The position numbers and the translations under genes are program-made. Below are positions 1 through 8,699 of a stretch of DNA of 64,000 nt, piece by piece; the stretch's first letter is position 1; each line of letters begins with the position of its first letter. The notes below the pieces were generated by a model that saw only the letters and a program-made list of their open reading frames with translations, made no database searches and was not told the DNA's origin. This DNA is from JACZUI01 sp965216725 (GTDB taxonomy: Bacteria > Actinomycetota > Acidimicrobiia > Spongiisociales > ZC4RG35), in the NCBI GenBank assembly GCA_965216725.1, contig CBDCGI010000023.1, forward strand, positions 62,001 through 126,000, given 5' to 3'.

Positions 1-706
1 GCCGGATGCCAGCAGTGTCCACGATCACGTAGGGCTGGCCGTCGAGGAGAACTTCGACGTCGATTGGGTCTCTGGTGGTGCCTGGCATTTCTGAGACGAT
101 GACCCTCTGCTCACCAACTAGCCGATTGAGCAGAGTCGACTTCCCGACGTTGGGACGGCCGACGATGGCGATGTGAGGGTGGTCCGGGCGCGGGTCCTCC
201 GTGCCGGCATCTGGCAGCCCCGCCACGACTGCGTCGAGAAGGTCACCGATTCCGCGTCCGTGGTAGGCACTTATCGGATGAGGCTGACCCAGGCCGAGGC
301 CCCAAAACTCGGCGATTTCGGTTTCGGCGCCGTCGTCGACCTTGTTGGCGGCGAGGACAATGGGGACATCAGATTCCCGCAGGACCGAAATCATCCCGGT
401 GTCGTCGTCGGTGAGACTTGTCCTGGCGTCGACGACAACGATGACCAGGTCGGCACCACCTACGGCCGCCTCGGCCTGCTCTCTGATCGACAGGTCGAGC
501 CCATCACCGGGCTTCACCTCCCAGCCTCCGGTATCCACTATCACGAAGTCTCGCCCCGCCCAGTCGGCGTCGAACTGACGGCGATCTCGGGTCACACCCG
601 GCTTCTCCTCCACCACCGCCGACCTCGACCCGATCACTCGATTGACAAGTGTCGATTTGCCAACGTTGGGTCGGCCGACGACGGCAACGACGGGAACCGT
701 GCTCAT
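1..706 (-). CDS. der: Ribosome-assembly GTPase Der (EngA), 3' end cut by window edge
   Basis: Der is a double-GTPase-domain protein needed for maturation of the 50S ribosomal subunit. About 235 N-terminal residues are visible. The first G1 loop (GRPNVGKST) is at residues 11-19, followed by a DTGG G3 motif and an NKVD G4 motif. After an acidic linker a second GRPNVGKST begins the second G domain, followed by PGTTRD and DTAG. The remainder of domain 2 and the KH-like domain lie beyond base 1. The ATG at 704-706 is one base past the ispH stop codon, so der is probably translated from the same message as ispH, cmk and aroA. The two identical G1 loops make the assignment certain; only the C terminus cannot be assessed. 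Confidence 0.97.
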   Translation of the reverse strand, partial: MSTVPVVAVVGRPNVGKSTLVNRVIGSRSAVVEEKPGVTRDRRQFDADWAGRDFVIVDTGGWEVKPGDGLDLSIREQAEAAVGGADLVIVVVDARTSLTDDDTGMISVLRESDVPIVLAANKVDDGAETEIAEFWGLGLGQPHPISAYHGRGIGDLLDAVVAGLPDAGTEDPRPDHPHIAIVGRPNVGKSTLLNRLVGEQRVIVSEMPGTTRDPIDVEVLLDGQPYVIVDTAGIR

Positions 707-707
707 C

Positions 708-1757
708 TCAGGAGCTGATCAATCCAAGGGCTTCGGTTGCGGTCCAATCCCTGTCGTGTTCGAGCTGATAGGGCTCCACCGGCCTCTTGGCCGTGACCCC
801 GGCCTCGATCATCGTGCCAAGGGCGGTCACAAATGCGCGCAGTTGAGGGGGAAGCGGAAAATACTCTTGCTCGGTCGTCGAGGACCACAGCTCGAATCCT
901 GCTGCAGGGCCTAGGCGGTCGATCACCTCTTGTACCAGATGGTCGGGAGCCGATGCCCCGGCGGTCAGCCCCACAACGCCGGCCCCTGTTAGCCAAGCGT
1001 CGTCGATGTCCTCGGCGGAGTCGATGCGAAATGCGGCGACGCCTTTCTCGTGAGCGACACGCACCAGGGCCTGAGTGTTGGATGAATTCTCCGAGCCCAC
1101 CACGAGGATCAAGTCACATTGGCTCGCCAACTGGCTGACCGCCTCCTGACGATTGGTTGTGGCATAACAGAGGTCTGACTTTCGTGCCGTGGCCAACTCT
1201 GGAAAGCGATCCTCGGCGTCGTCCATCACCGACCGCCACTCGTGAACTCCCAACGTGGTCTGGGCGAGCAGGGCAACCTTCTGCGGGTCGGCCGGCTCAT
1301 AGCTTCCCAACCCGGTCTCGGGCTCGACGAGCGTGATCGAAGCCGGCGCCTCAGCCACTGTCCCCACCGCTTCGTCGTGGCCCTCGTGGCCCACATAGAT
1401 GATGTCGTAGCCCTTTCTTGCCATCGTCTTCACCTCGTGGTGCACCTTGGTCACCAACGGGCAAACAGCGTCGATCACTACCGCGGCCCTTTCTGCCGCG
1501 CCGGCGACCACCTCGGGAGCCGAACCGTGGGCCGAGAGCATTACGGGCGCTCCCTCGGGGACATCGGAGATGTCGTTGACGAAGACCACTCCAACCCGTT
1601 CGAAGGCGCTCACCACCCACTCGTTGTGGACGATCTCGTGGTAGCAGTAAACGGGGCCCTCGAAGATCCTCGTCATCCAAGTCAGAGCCTTGATCGCCAT
1701 TTCGACACCGGCACAAAACCCGCGTGGCTCGGCGAGAAGCACCCTCTCGACTGTCAT
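708..1757 (-). CDS. ispH: 4-hydroxy-3-methylbut-2-enyl diphosphate reductase
   Basis: IspH is the last enzyme of the MEP isoprenoid pathway; it reduces HMBPP to IPP and DMAPP using a [4Fe-4S] cluster. The 349-residue protein has the three cluster cysteines in conserved settings: PRGFCAGV near the N terminus, DAVCPLV in the middle and SDLCYATTNRQ in the third domain. The SENSSNTQ-type substrate loop (GSENSSNTQ) is also present. I chose the ATG at 1755-1757 because the protein then begins MTVERVLLAEPRGFC as in the family. An in-frame TTG ten codons upstream only adds a non-conserved leader. The gene follows cmk after about 95 bp and runs directly into der. Confidence 0.97.
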   Translation of the reverse strand: MTVERVLLAEPRGFCAGVEMAIKALTWMTRIFEGPVYCYHEIVHNEWVVSAFERVGVVFVNDISDVPEGAPVMLSAHGSAPEVVAGAAERAAVVIDAVCPLVTKVHHEVKTMARKGYDIIYVGHEGHDEAVGTVAEAPASITLVEPETGLGSYEPADPQKVALLAQTTLGVHEWRSVMDDAEDRFPELATARKSDLCYATTNRQEAVSQLASQCDLILVVGSENSSNTQALVRVAHEKGVAAFRIDSAEDIDDAWLTGAGVVGLTAGASAPDHLVQEVIDRLGPAAGFELWSSTTEQEYFPLPPQLRAFVTALGTMIEAGVTAKRPVEPYQLEHDRDWTATEALGLISS

Positions 1758-1852
1758 CCGGCAATGGTAGGAGAGCCTTCTGGCCAAGCTGAGTCGACCA
1801 CAGGCGAGGCCTTTTGGAAGTTGCGATCAAGAGCCTCGAGCCTCGTCGCTCG

Positions 1853-2497
1853 TCAACCCTCCACGAGACCCACGATGGCGTCGACCACTTCCCGAATCGA
1901 CATATCAGACGTGTCGATGATATGGGCGCCTTCCGGAACTCTCAGCGGCGACACCTCACGAGTGGAGTCGCGATGATCCCGGCGTCTGATCGCCTCGAGC
2001 GCCTCCCCCGCACTGTGTCCCTCCTGAAGGGCACGACGACGTGCCCTGACCTCAGGTCGGGCATCGAGGTAAACCTTGTGAATCGCATCAGGGAACACCA
2101 CGCTCCCGATATCCCGCCCCTCCACCACAGCCTCACCTCCATGATCAGAGACCCAGTCGCGCTGGCGTGCGACCAGCAAATCCCTGACTTCGGAATGGGC
2201 TGCAACGGCAGACGCGTTCGCCGACACGTCTGGTGACCGTATGGCATCTGAAACGTCCCTCCCCTCCAGGTAGGTCCTCCCTGATTCCTGTTTCAAGTCC
2301 ACGTCTGCCAATACGGAGGCCAAAGACAACCCATCCGAGAGGTCGGCTCCGGATTCGAGAGCTACCAACGCTGCAGCTCTGTAGAAGGCTCCGGTATCGA
2401 GGTGGGGCAGCCCCAGGGCCTCGGCCACAAGACCAGTGACGGTCGATTTGCCAGTTCCGCTGGGCCCGTCGATTGTCACCACCATCTCGGTCACCAT
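1853..2497 (-). CDS. cmk: Cytidylate kinase
   Basis: CMP/dCMP kinase, 214 residues, about the usual bacterial length. The P-loop GPSGTGKST is at residues 11-19. The central NMP-binding region contains DTGAFYRAAAL, and an EGRDIGSVVFPDA motif typical of Cmk follows. It supplies CDP and dCDP for nucleic acid and lipid synthesis. The ATG at 2495-2497 is six bases after the aroA stop, so the two are probably co-transcribed; a second in-frame ATG four codons later is an alternative. The aroA-cmk-der neighbourhood is common in actinobacteria and other bacteria. Confidence 0.96.
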   Translation of the reverse strand: MVTEMVVTIDGPSGTGKSTVTGLVAEALGLPHLDTGAFYRAAALVALESGADLSDGLSLASVLADVDLKQESGRTYLEGRDVSDAIRSPDVSANASAVAAHSEVRDLLVARQRDWVSDHGGEAVVEGRDIGSVVFPDAIHKVYLDARPEVRARRRALQEGHSAGEALEAIRRRDHRDSTREVSPLRVPEGAHIIDTSDMSIREVVDAIVGLVEG

Positions 2498-2503
2498 TCG
2501 AGG

Positions 2504-3736
2504 CTAGACCAAGTGTTCTCTGAGATCGGAAAGCATCTGCCAGTAGCCCGGCCAGGTCTTGGCGACAACGCCCGGGCGATCAATCGTCACATCAGGTCTA
2601 AGGAGACTCAACACTCCAAACGACATGGCGATCCTGTGATCCCCATGGGAGTCGACTTGTGCGGGACGCAACCTGCCAGGGGATATCTCGATACTTCCTG
2701 GCCCGGTCTCGACTTCGGCTCCGACTCGCCGCAGCTCGGCTGCAAGCGCAACGAGCCGCGACGACTCCTTGTGCTCCAGCGACTGCAAACCCGTCAAAAG
2801 CGACGATCCGTCGGCGCGGAGCGCGGCCACTGCCAATGCCAATGCACCGTCGGGGCAGGCCGAAAGGTCGGCGCGTATCGGCTGTAGCCGTCCCGACGGA
2901 CCTGTGACTCTCACGGTGTCCTTGTCGGCGGCCACAGCACAACCCATTCCAGCCAAATGCGTTGCCACGTCCATGTCGGGCTGGCGGCTGTCGATTCCCA
3001 GCCCCGGGATCACGACCTCCGACCCCGTGATGGCTGCAGCCAGCATCGGGTACGCCGCGGAGGATGCGTCCGGCTCGATTGGGAAAGTCGTGGCCTGCAT
3101 CGGGGTGGGTGTGACCTCTATCGAAAGGCCATTGCGCCGGGTTTCCACACCGAAACGCGTCAGCACCTGTCGGGTGAGCTCCACATAGCCCAACGCTCCT
3201 CCCTCACCCGTGGCGGTAAGCGTCATCTGGCTTTCGGCGTAAGGGGCTACAAGCAACATTGCAGTCAAGGCCTGGGTGGTGGTTCCTACGTCAACTCTCA
3301 GCTCTCCCCCGGCGAGGGTTCCACTCCCTTGGAGCGTTATCGGGAAGGCTCCCGGCTCGGAGACCATCACAGCTCCGCAACGGGTTATGACCTCGACGAT
3401 GGGCCCCATTGGCCGGTTCGGGAGTCTTCCTCTGCCTTGAACCGAGGTTCTTCCGCTCACCAGACCAGCTACGGCAAGGGCAATACGAGCCGTCAACCCC
3501 GATTCGTTGACGTCCAAGACCTTCTGGGGCGGGACGGGCACGCCGTTGCGCCCAGCCACACTCCAGACCTCCTCCCCTTGGCTGATCTTGGCCCCAAAGC
3601 TACGAAAGACGTTGACAGCTGCCCGAGTGTCCTCGGCAATCAAAGGAGACTCGATCTGAGACACGCCATCGGCGAGCGCCGCCGCTGCCAGGGCCCTGAT
3701 CGTCAGAGACTTTGACCCCGGCGGAGTGATTCTCAC
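2504..3736 (-). CDS. aroA: 3-phosphoshikimate 1-carboxyvinyltransferase (EPSP synthase)
   Basis: Sixth step of the shikimate pathway: transfers enolpyruvyl from PEP to shikimate-3-phosphate. The 410-residue product starts with a PPGSKSLTIRAL segment, the phosphate-binding Lys-Ser motif, almost at residue 1, and carries HGDHRIAMSFGVL near the C terminus. The GTG start overlaps the rluB stop in a 4-bp GTGA, which suggests translational coupling. The N terminus is about ten residues shorter than in many homologues, because the first beta strand begins immediately, but all substrate-binding motifs are retained. Confidence 0.96.
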   Translation of the reverse strand: MRITPPGSKSLTIRALAAAALADGVSQIESPLIAEDTRAAVNVFRSFGAKISQGEEVWSVAGRNGVPVPPQKVLDVNESGLTARIALAVAGLVSGRTSVQGRGRLPNRPMGPIVEVITRCGAVMVSEPGAFPITLQGSGTLAGGELRVDVGTTTQALTAMLLVAPYAESQMTLTATGEGGALGYVELTRQVLTRFGVETRRNGLSIEVTPTPMQATTFPIEPDASSAAYPMLAAAITGSEVVIPGLGIDSRQPDMDVATHLAGMGCAVAADKDTVRVTGPSGRLQPIRADLSACPDGALALAVAALRADGSSLLTGLQSLEHKESSRLVALAAELRRVGAEVETGPGSIEISPGRLRPAQVDSHGDHRIAMSFGVLSLLRPDVTIDRPGVVAKTWPGYWQMLSDLREHLV

Positions 3737-4473
3737 CGGTCTGCTCGATCTTTGGCGGCCAAGTGCAAACTATGGACCTCCGAGGGCTCCAGCCGACGAC
3801 TCGACCCTGGCTGGAGCGCCCTGTCGCTCAAAGGGCCTATTGCAGTGCGCACCAGACGCACCACGTCTTGTCCGAGAGCCGCCATCATTCTCCTGATCTC
3901 ACGATTACGGCCCTCTCCCATCGTCAGCTCGATCAATGTCCGATCGGATCCCGAGTCGACGATCTTTGCGGCAATCGCCCGAGCCGGGCCGTCATCTAGC
4001 TCAACTCCTTCGCGCAGTCGGCGCAACTCCCGATTTCCGAGTGCACCTCGCACCAGCACGGTGTACACCTTGGTGATCCCATACCTGGGGTGGGTGATCA
4101 GATTCGTCAGCTCGCCGTCGTTGCTTACGAGGATCAGTCCTTCAGACTCGATGTCCAAACGCCCGACCGGATATAGGCGCTTCTCGCTCGGCACGAGCTC
4201 GACGACGGTTGGTCTGCCGTGGGGGTCGGATGCCGTCGACACCACGCCGACCGGCTTGTAGAGGAGGTGAGTCTCCAGGTCGGGATGCACTGGGACGAGG
4301 GCGCCATCCACTCGGACAGTTTCCCTGTCGACATCGACGCGATCTCCGAGCTCGGCGACTCGGCCCTCAATCAGAACTCGGCCCCGGGCTATCGCCATTT
4401 CGGCCTTTCGCCGCGACATCAATCCGGCTGCAGCGATGACCTTCTGAACTCGCACCGGCTCGGCCACTATCAC
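3733..4473 (-). CDS. rluB: 23S rRNA pseudouridine synthase, RluB/RsuA family
   Basis: RNA pseudouridine synthase of 246 residues. An S4 RNA-binding domain occupies about residues 8-60 (VQKVIAAAGLMSRRKAEMAI). The catalytic domain has the GRLDIESEGLILVSNDG motif, whose Asp is the nucleophile. EGRNREIRRMMAALG near the C terminus is the usual RluB/RluE/RsuA signature. Its place directly after scpB matches Rv1711 in mycobacteria. The GTG start shares GTGA with the scpB stop. Exact target uridine cannot be read from sequence, but RluB of 23S rRNA is the likely orthologue. Confidence 0.93.
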   Translation of the reverse strand: MIVAEPVRVQKVIAAAGLMSRRKAEMAIARGRVLIEGRVAELGDRVDVDRETVRVDGALVPVHPDLETHLLYKPVGVVSTASDPHGRPTVVELVPSEKRLYPVGRLDIESEGLILVSNDGELTNLITHPRYGITKVYTVLVRGALGNRELRRLREGVELDDGPARAIAAKIVDSGSDRTLIELTMGEGRNREIRRMMAALGQDVVRLVRTAIGPLSDRALQPGSSRRLEPSEVHSLHLAAKDRADR

Positions 4474-5030
4474 AGGGCGCCGGGTCGAAAGGACTCCTCG
4501 AGTGCGTCAACCACGGAAGGCGGTGGAATGTGGTCGGCCAACGGCGGCAGCTCGTCCAAACCGCCGAGCCCGAGCCTTTCCAGCAGCAGGTCGGTGGTGA
4601 CATAGACAGCCGGGTTGCCGGGAAGATCGAGTCTGCCGGCCTCCTCAACCAGACCGGACCGCTCCAGCGTTCTTATCGCCGACTCTGAGTCGACCCCTCT
4701 GATCTCCGAGATCTGGCTCCTGGCGACCGGTTGCTTGTAAGCGATTACAGCCAACGCCTCCAATGCTGCCGGCGACAGTCTCCGTGCGGTGGCCGACTTT
4801 GTGAAGCGCTCCAAGTAGGGATAGGCGTCGGGATGGCTGTAGAGCCGCCAACCCCCCGCCACTTCTCGCAACACGAGCCCGGACTCGCGTTCGGTGAGGT
4901 CGGTCCGGAGGGTCTCGAGCAGGCTGATCACCTTCTCCTTGGGCAGTTCGAGCACCTCGGCGAGCTCGACGGCGGGAATTGGGCTTTCGGTGACGAACAG
5001 CACCGCCTCCAAAGCGGCCAAGTCTTTCAC
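4470..5030 (-). CDS. scpB: Segregation and condensation protein B
   Basis: ScpB is a kleisin-associated winged-helix dimer of the SMC-ScpAB condensin. The 186-residue form starts at the GTG at 5028-5030, which overlaps the scpA stop (GTGA) and gives MKDLAALEAVLFVTESPI, the conserved first helix. A longer in-frame reading up to 5129 only reads through the end of scpA and should be dropped. Winged-helix motifs include YKQPVARSQISEIRGVDSE and a C-terminal GRLDLPGNPAVY. scpA, scpB and rluB are in the standard order. Confidence 0.95.
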   Translation of the reverse strand: MKDLAALEAVLFVTESPIPAVELAEVLELPKEKVISLLETLRTDLTERESGLVLREVAGGWRLYSHPDAYPYLERFTKSATARRLSPAALEALAVIAYKQPVARSQISEIRGVDSESAIRTLERSGLVEEAGRLDLPGNPAVYVTTDLLLERLGLGGLDELPPLADHIPPPSVVDALEESFRPGAL

Positions 5031-5782
5031 GATGCCCACTCGGATGTGAGATCGACCCGTCCGCCTCGGCGGTGGCGAATCTCGATGGCAGAGTTCCAAC
5101 CAGCCTGACTCACTTCGATCAGCCCCCATCTAGCCAGTTCGAGCATTGCCAGGAAGTATGCGGCCACTTCGACCCTGCGTCCCAATCTGCCCGTCAGGTC
5201 GTCGAAGCTGGCAAACACGTCCCTCTCAACTCGCGCCCTGATATCGATGATTGCGTTCTCAACCGAGGGCAAGTCAAGGTCGAGGTGATCCAGATCCGGT
5301 TCTCTGCTCACGAAGGCTTTTTTGGCAAGATCCGCCAATCCAGCCGCATCGACCGGCAATTCCACCAGCACGGGACGAACCTCGATTCTCTGATCAATGC
5401 CCGAGATGCGGGGAACGTAACGATTTGTCTGCTGGAGCCGTCGGAGCAGCACCGCCGAGACGTCCTTGAAGGTGACGCAGGCCAGCAGCCGCGATAGCAG
5501 CCGATCTCTCTCCTCCAGGAATGCCAATTCCTCGTCGATATCGACGTCGCCCCCAGTAGGAAGAAGCGACCGCGCCTTCAGCTGGACAAGGGTGGCGGCG
5601 ATCAGGATGAATTCTGATGTGACCTCCAAATCGAGATCCTTCATCTCTTCGATGAATGCCAGATACTCCTCTACGACTCCGGTAATGCCAATGGCCGTCA
5701 CTTCGAGCTGATGTCTGGTGATCAGCTGTAGAAGAAGATCCAATGGTCCCTCGAAAACGGTTGTCTTGACGTTGAAGGTCAC
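5027..5782 (-). CDS. scpA: Segregation and condensation protein A (kleisin)
   Basis: ScpA bridges the heads of the SMC dimer in chromosome condensation. The 251-residue product has the canonical N terminus FEGPLDLLLQLITRHQLEV and the EEYLAFIEEMKDLDLEV...FILIAATLVQLKARSLLP region that binds the SMC neck. The GTG start is seven bases after the stop of the HD-domain gene. The stop codon is shared with the scpB start. No ParA-like gene sits upstream, unlike the mycobacterial arrangement Rv1708-scpA-scpB; an HD-domain gene takes that place. Confidence 0.96.
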   Translation of the reverse strand: MTFNVKTTVFEGPLDLLLQLITRHQLEVTAIGITGVVEEYLAFIEEMKDLDLEVTSEFILIAATLVQLKARSLLPTGGDVDIDEELAFLEERDRLLSRLLACVTFKDVSAVLLRRLQQTNRYVPRISGIDQRIEVRPVLVELPVDAAGLADLAKKAFVSREPDLDHLDLDLPSVENAIIDIRARVERDVFASFDDLTGRLGRRVEVAAYFLAMLELARWGLIEVSQAGWNSAIEIRHRRGGRVDLTSEWAS

Positions 5783-5788
5783 AGGTCC

Positions 5789-6307
5789 TCAGGTTATCGG
5801 TGGTCTGCGGGGCAACCGGGCCTTTGGCGGCGCATCGGCACGCTTGAGAATCGTCCAGGTCGCTTCGTCTATCAGCTTCGGCCGCGTTCCATGGTGATGC
5901 CGCGCGAATTCGACAACCAGATCCGAAGAGCCGGCCGATGAGAGCTCTAGTGCCCCGATATCGGAATGGTCACGGTAGGTGGCAGCACGACCCCAAAGCC
6001 GGGATGTCCTGGTGATGATCATCAGCGAAGCCACCGATCGGCCGACCACACCGAGACCCGAATGTCTTTTGCCGATATCGTGAAGCGCGCCCGCAGCTAT
6101 CACATCGGCGTCGGACACTCCGCTCTCGACGACGAATGTCCCCGCTTCATATCCGTGTCGTTGATCGGGCACTGATTGCGATGCGAACAACTCGAACTCC
6201 GAATGGCTCAGCCAGCTGCGCACGTCATCCAATTCCTCGGCCGAAAGTGGACTGGCGGTGAGGACGCCGAAGAACCTCCTCACCAGATGTGCCGGGCTAC
6301 CCGGCAT
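5789..6307 (-). CDS. HD-domain phosphohydrolase family protein, specific substrate unknown
   Basis: A 172-residue cytosolic protein with an HD fold. A first metal-binding His is in DQRHGYEAG and the HD doublet is in ALHDIGKRHSG. A further conserved H is in YRDHSDIGA and a later cluster in FARHHHG. Such small HD proteins hydrolyse phosphomonoesters or nucleotides, but nothing here identifies the substrate. It starts with ATG three bases after the DksA/TraR-like gene and is followed closely by scpA, so it is part of the same transcription unit. Confidence 0.75.
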   Translation of the reverse strand: MPGSPAHLVRRFFGVLTASPLSAEELDDVRSWLSHSEFELFASQSVPDQRHGYEAGTFVVESGVSDADVIAAGALHDIGKRHSGLGVVGRSVASLMIITRTSRLWGRAATYRDHSDIGALELSSAGSSDLVVEFARHHHGTRPKLIDEATWTILKRADAPPKARLPRRPPIT

Positions 6308-6310
6308 TCG

Positions 6311-6664
6311 TCAGCTCGCGGCTTTGCTCTTGCAATCTATGCAGAGGATCGAAGCAGGTCTGAACTCGAGACGCGCCGCCGCAATCTCGACACCGCAGTT
6401 TGCGCACGTGCCGTATGTCCCTGCCTCGATTCGAGCCAATGCGGCGTCGACGTCGTCGACTTGGCTCTTCAGCGACTCGACCAATCCCAGGACCTCTGTG
6501 CGCTCGGCTGTGACCGAGGCAGCGTCGGCGAAACTCACTCCAAAGTCGAGGTCGGCACGCAGGTCGCCGGTTTCGCCGGCCCCGAGCTCGTCCAATTGGT
6601 GGACGAGGTGGGCCCTCTCGGCTTTGAGAGCTTTCTCAGCGGCTTTGATGTCCACGGACGTCAT
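6311..6664 (-). CDS. DksA/TraR family C4 zinc-finger protein
   Basis: Small 117-residue protein with an N-terminal coiled-coil region (about residues 5-30 and 55-85) and a C-terminal CANC-x17-CIDC zinc finger, as in DksA/TraR. Members bind the RNA polymerase secondary channel or act as small regulatory zinc proteins. The acidic coiled-coil tip of true DksA is not clearly present, so a role in the stringent response is not proven. ATG overlaps the xerD stop by ATGA. It also resembles the actinobacterial RbpA/TraR-like proteins often annotated as general stress regulators. Confidence 0.82.
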   Translation of the reverse strand: MTSVDIKAAEKALKAERAHLVHQLDELGAGETGDLRADLDFGVSFADAASVTAERTEVLGLVESLKSQVDDVDAALARIEAGTYGTCANCGVEIAAARLEFRPASILCIDCKSKAAS

Positions 6665-7551
6665 CTACTCCTTGGATGGGCCTGGATATAGATCTCCACG
6701 AGATGAGCAGGGCTAACTCGCGTGTATACCTGGGTTGTGCTAATCGTAGCGTGACCCAGGATTTCCTGGACAGTCCTGAGATCCGCCCCGGCCTCCACCA
6801 TGTGAGTCGCAGCCGAATGTCGCAACACGTGCGGCGACACCATGGACGGTTCGATGCCCGCAAGCGAAGCGTTCTTCTTGACGACGTCAAAGGCACCCTG
6901 GCGAGACAGTCGCCGCCCCCGGAGATTCAGGAAGACCGGATCGCCGTGTTCCGACCTTCTCAGCAAGCTCAAGCGGTCCGGCAACCACTCCCGCAAGGCC
7001 GTTATTGCTTTGCCGCCCAGCGGGATCATTCTCTGCTTGTCACCTTTCCCGGTCACCACTGCGACACGATCATCGAGATCGAGATCGGAGAGGTTGACTC
7101 CCACGGTCTCGCTGACTCGGGCTCCCGACCCATACAGGAATTCGAGCAGCGCTGCATCGCGACGCCCCTTGATCGTGCTCACGTTCGGGGTGTCCATGAG
7201 GCGAAACACCTCATCGACGCCGAGGGCTTTGGGCAACGGGTCTCCCCGCCTAGGTGTTTCCAGAAGCAGCGTCGGGTCCTCCGAACGCAGCCCATCCCGT
7301 ACCAGGAACCGGTGAAAGCCTTTGATCGCGGCCAGTTTCCTCGTCACAGTCGAATCGGCCAGGTCATTCATCCTGAGGTGCCTGACATAGCGCGAGACGT
7401 CTTCACTGTCGGGCGTGTCGGTGCCCAGGACCTCTATGTATTGGCGGATGTCTCTTTCGTAGGCCGCCAGCGTATTGGCCGCCAGCCCGCGCTCGACTCG
7501 GAGCGCCACCAAATACTCAGTCAAACATTCAGAGAGACCGGCTTGGGTCAA
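6661..7551 (-). CDS. xerD: Site-specific tyrosine recombinase XerD
   Basis: Resolves chromosome dimers at dif with XerC and FtsK. The TTG at 7549-7551, overlapping the ald stop in a TTGA, gives a 296-residue protein, the normal Xer length. It has an N-terminal SAM-like core-binding domain (LTEYLVALRVERGLAANTL). The catalytic set is complete: Arg in GSGARVSE, Lys in VTGKGDKQRM, His-x-x-Arg in HVLRHSAATHM, His in LGHATISTTQ and Tyr in VYTRV. The location in a housekeeping block (as Rv1701) and the lack of att sites argue for a Xer protein, not a phage integrase. Confidence 0.94.
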   Translation of the reverse strand: MTQAGLSECLTEYLVALRVERGLAANTLAAYERDIRQYIEVLGTDTPDSEDVSRYVRHLRMNDLADSTVTRKLAAIKGFHRFLVRDGLRSEDPTLLLETPRRGDPLPKALGVDEVFRLMDTPNVSTIKGRRDAALLEFLYGSGARVSETVGVNLSDLDLDDRVAVVTGKGDKQRMIPLGGKAITALREWLPDRLSLLRRSEHGDPVFLNLRGRRLSRQGAFDVVKKNASLAGIEPSMVSPHVLRHSAATHMVEAGADLRTVQEILGHATISTTQVYTRVSPAHLVEIYIQAHPRSR

Positions 7552-8669
7552 ACCGAGGCGAGAGCAGCACTCACAGGCGTGTAGTCGTTCCCAAGGCTGT
7601 CGGCGACTGCCTGGTGGCATATGTAATCACCCGCGATGTTGACCCCGTGCTCCAACTCAGGGTGCCGCTCAATGGCACGCTCCAGCCCTGAGTTGGCTAT
7701 GGCCACCGCATAACGAAGCGTGGCATTGGTCAAGGCATATGTCGATGTGTGGGGCACCGCTCCCGGAATGTTCCCTACCGCGTAGTGGACCACGTCATGC
7801 GCCATGTAGACGGGGTCGGTGTGGGTCGTCTCCCGGGACGTCTCGAAACAGCCGCCCTGATCGATGGCCACATCTACCAGCACCGCTCCCGGCTTCATGG
7901 CTCGGACCATGTCCTCGGTGACAAGTTTTGGTGCTGATGCTCCTGGAACGAGGACCGTGCCGATGACGAGGTCAGCGCCCAAGACCTGCTCCTCCAGGTT
8001 GAGCTTGTTCGAGTGCAGGGTGACTACGCCTCCTCTGTACAGCGAGTCGAGGACTCGCAGCTTGTTGAGGTCGGTGTCGAGAACCACGACGTTCGCCTGC
8101 ATGCCCAGGGCAATCGCCGCCGCGTTGGACCCAGAGATGCCTCCACCGATGATCACCACCGTTGCCGGCTGAACACCCGTGACTCCTCCCAGGAGCACCC
8201 CGCGACCGCCCTGGGCGGCCTCCAGGAAATAGGCACCAACCTGGGTGGCCATCCGTCCGGCCACCTCTGACATCGGTGCCAGCAGGGGCAGCGACCGATC
8301 CGGCATCTGCACCGTCTCATAGGCCACGGCCACTATCCCTTTCTCCCTGAGGCCGACCGCGAGTCGTGGATAGGCTGCCAAGTGGAGATAAGTGAAGAGG
8401 ATCTGCCCTTCACGGAACATTTCCACCTCGGACACTTGCGGCTCCTTGACCTTCAAGATCATGTCCGCTCCCCCGAAAGCCTCTTCTGCCGTGGGAACGA
8501 TGGTCGCGCCTTGAGCCGAGTATTCATCGTCGCTGATGCTCGAACCTTTGCCGGCACTTTTCTCAATGAGCACCTCGTGACCTGCCTCGCTCAGCTCGCG
8601 CACCCCCACAGGGGTTATCGCCACCCGGTCCTCGGCCGTCTTTATCTCTTTGGGGACACCAACGATCAA
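7548..8669 (-). CDS. ald: Alanine dehydrogenase
   Basis: NAD-dependent L-alanine dehydrogenase, interconverting alanine and pyruvate plus ammonia. The 373-residue protein begins with MIVGVPKEIKTAEDRVAITP, with the catalytic Lys and His expected at the usual sites. The NAD-binding domain has VVIIGGGISGSNAA, and the KPGAVLVDVAIDQGGCFE stretch is diagnostic. A GAGGAG Shine-Dalgarno sits six bases before a TTG start, which supports that start. It lies between pyrG and xerD; in M. tuberculosis the corresponding slot holds a NUDIX gene, so ald has replaced it here. Confidence 0.97.
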   Translation of the reverse strand: MIVGVPKEIKTAEDRVAITPVGVRELSEAGHEVLIEKSAGKGSSISDDEYSAQGATIVPTAEEAFGGADMILKVKEPQVSEVEMFREGQILFTYLHLAAYPRLAVGLREKGIVAVAYETVQMPDRSLPLLAPMSEVAGRMATQVGAYFLEAAQGGRGVLLGGVTGVQPATVVIIGGGISGSNAAAIALGMQANVVVLDTDLNKLRVLDSLYRGGVVTLHSNKLNLEEQVLGADLVIGTVLVPGASAPKLVTEDMVRAMKPGAVLVDVAIDQGGCFETSRETTHTDPVYMAHDVVHYAVGNIPGAVPHTSTYALTNATLRYAVAIANSGLERAIERHPELEHGVNIAGDYICHQAVADSLGNDYTPVSAALASV

Positions 8670-8699
8670 CGCTCGCTCCTCTACTTGCCGGTTCGGAGG

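Noticed and set aside
1758..1787. Ten-residue N-terminal extension of IspH from an upstream TTG
   Set aside because: Not conserved; the ATG gives the family's N terminus MTVERVLLAEPRGFC.
6661..7551. Tyrosine recombinase as sign of an integrated phage or island
   Set aside because: Length and position match XerD in a housekeeping cluster, with no flanking repeats or phage genes.
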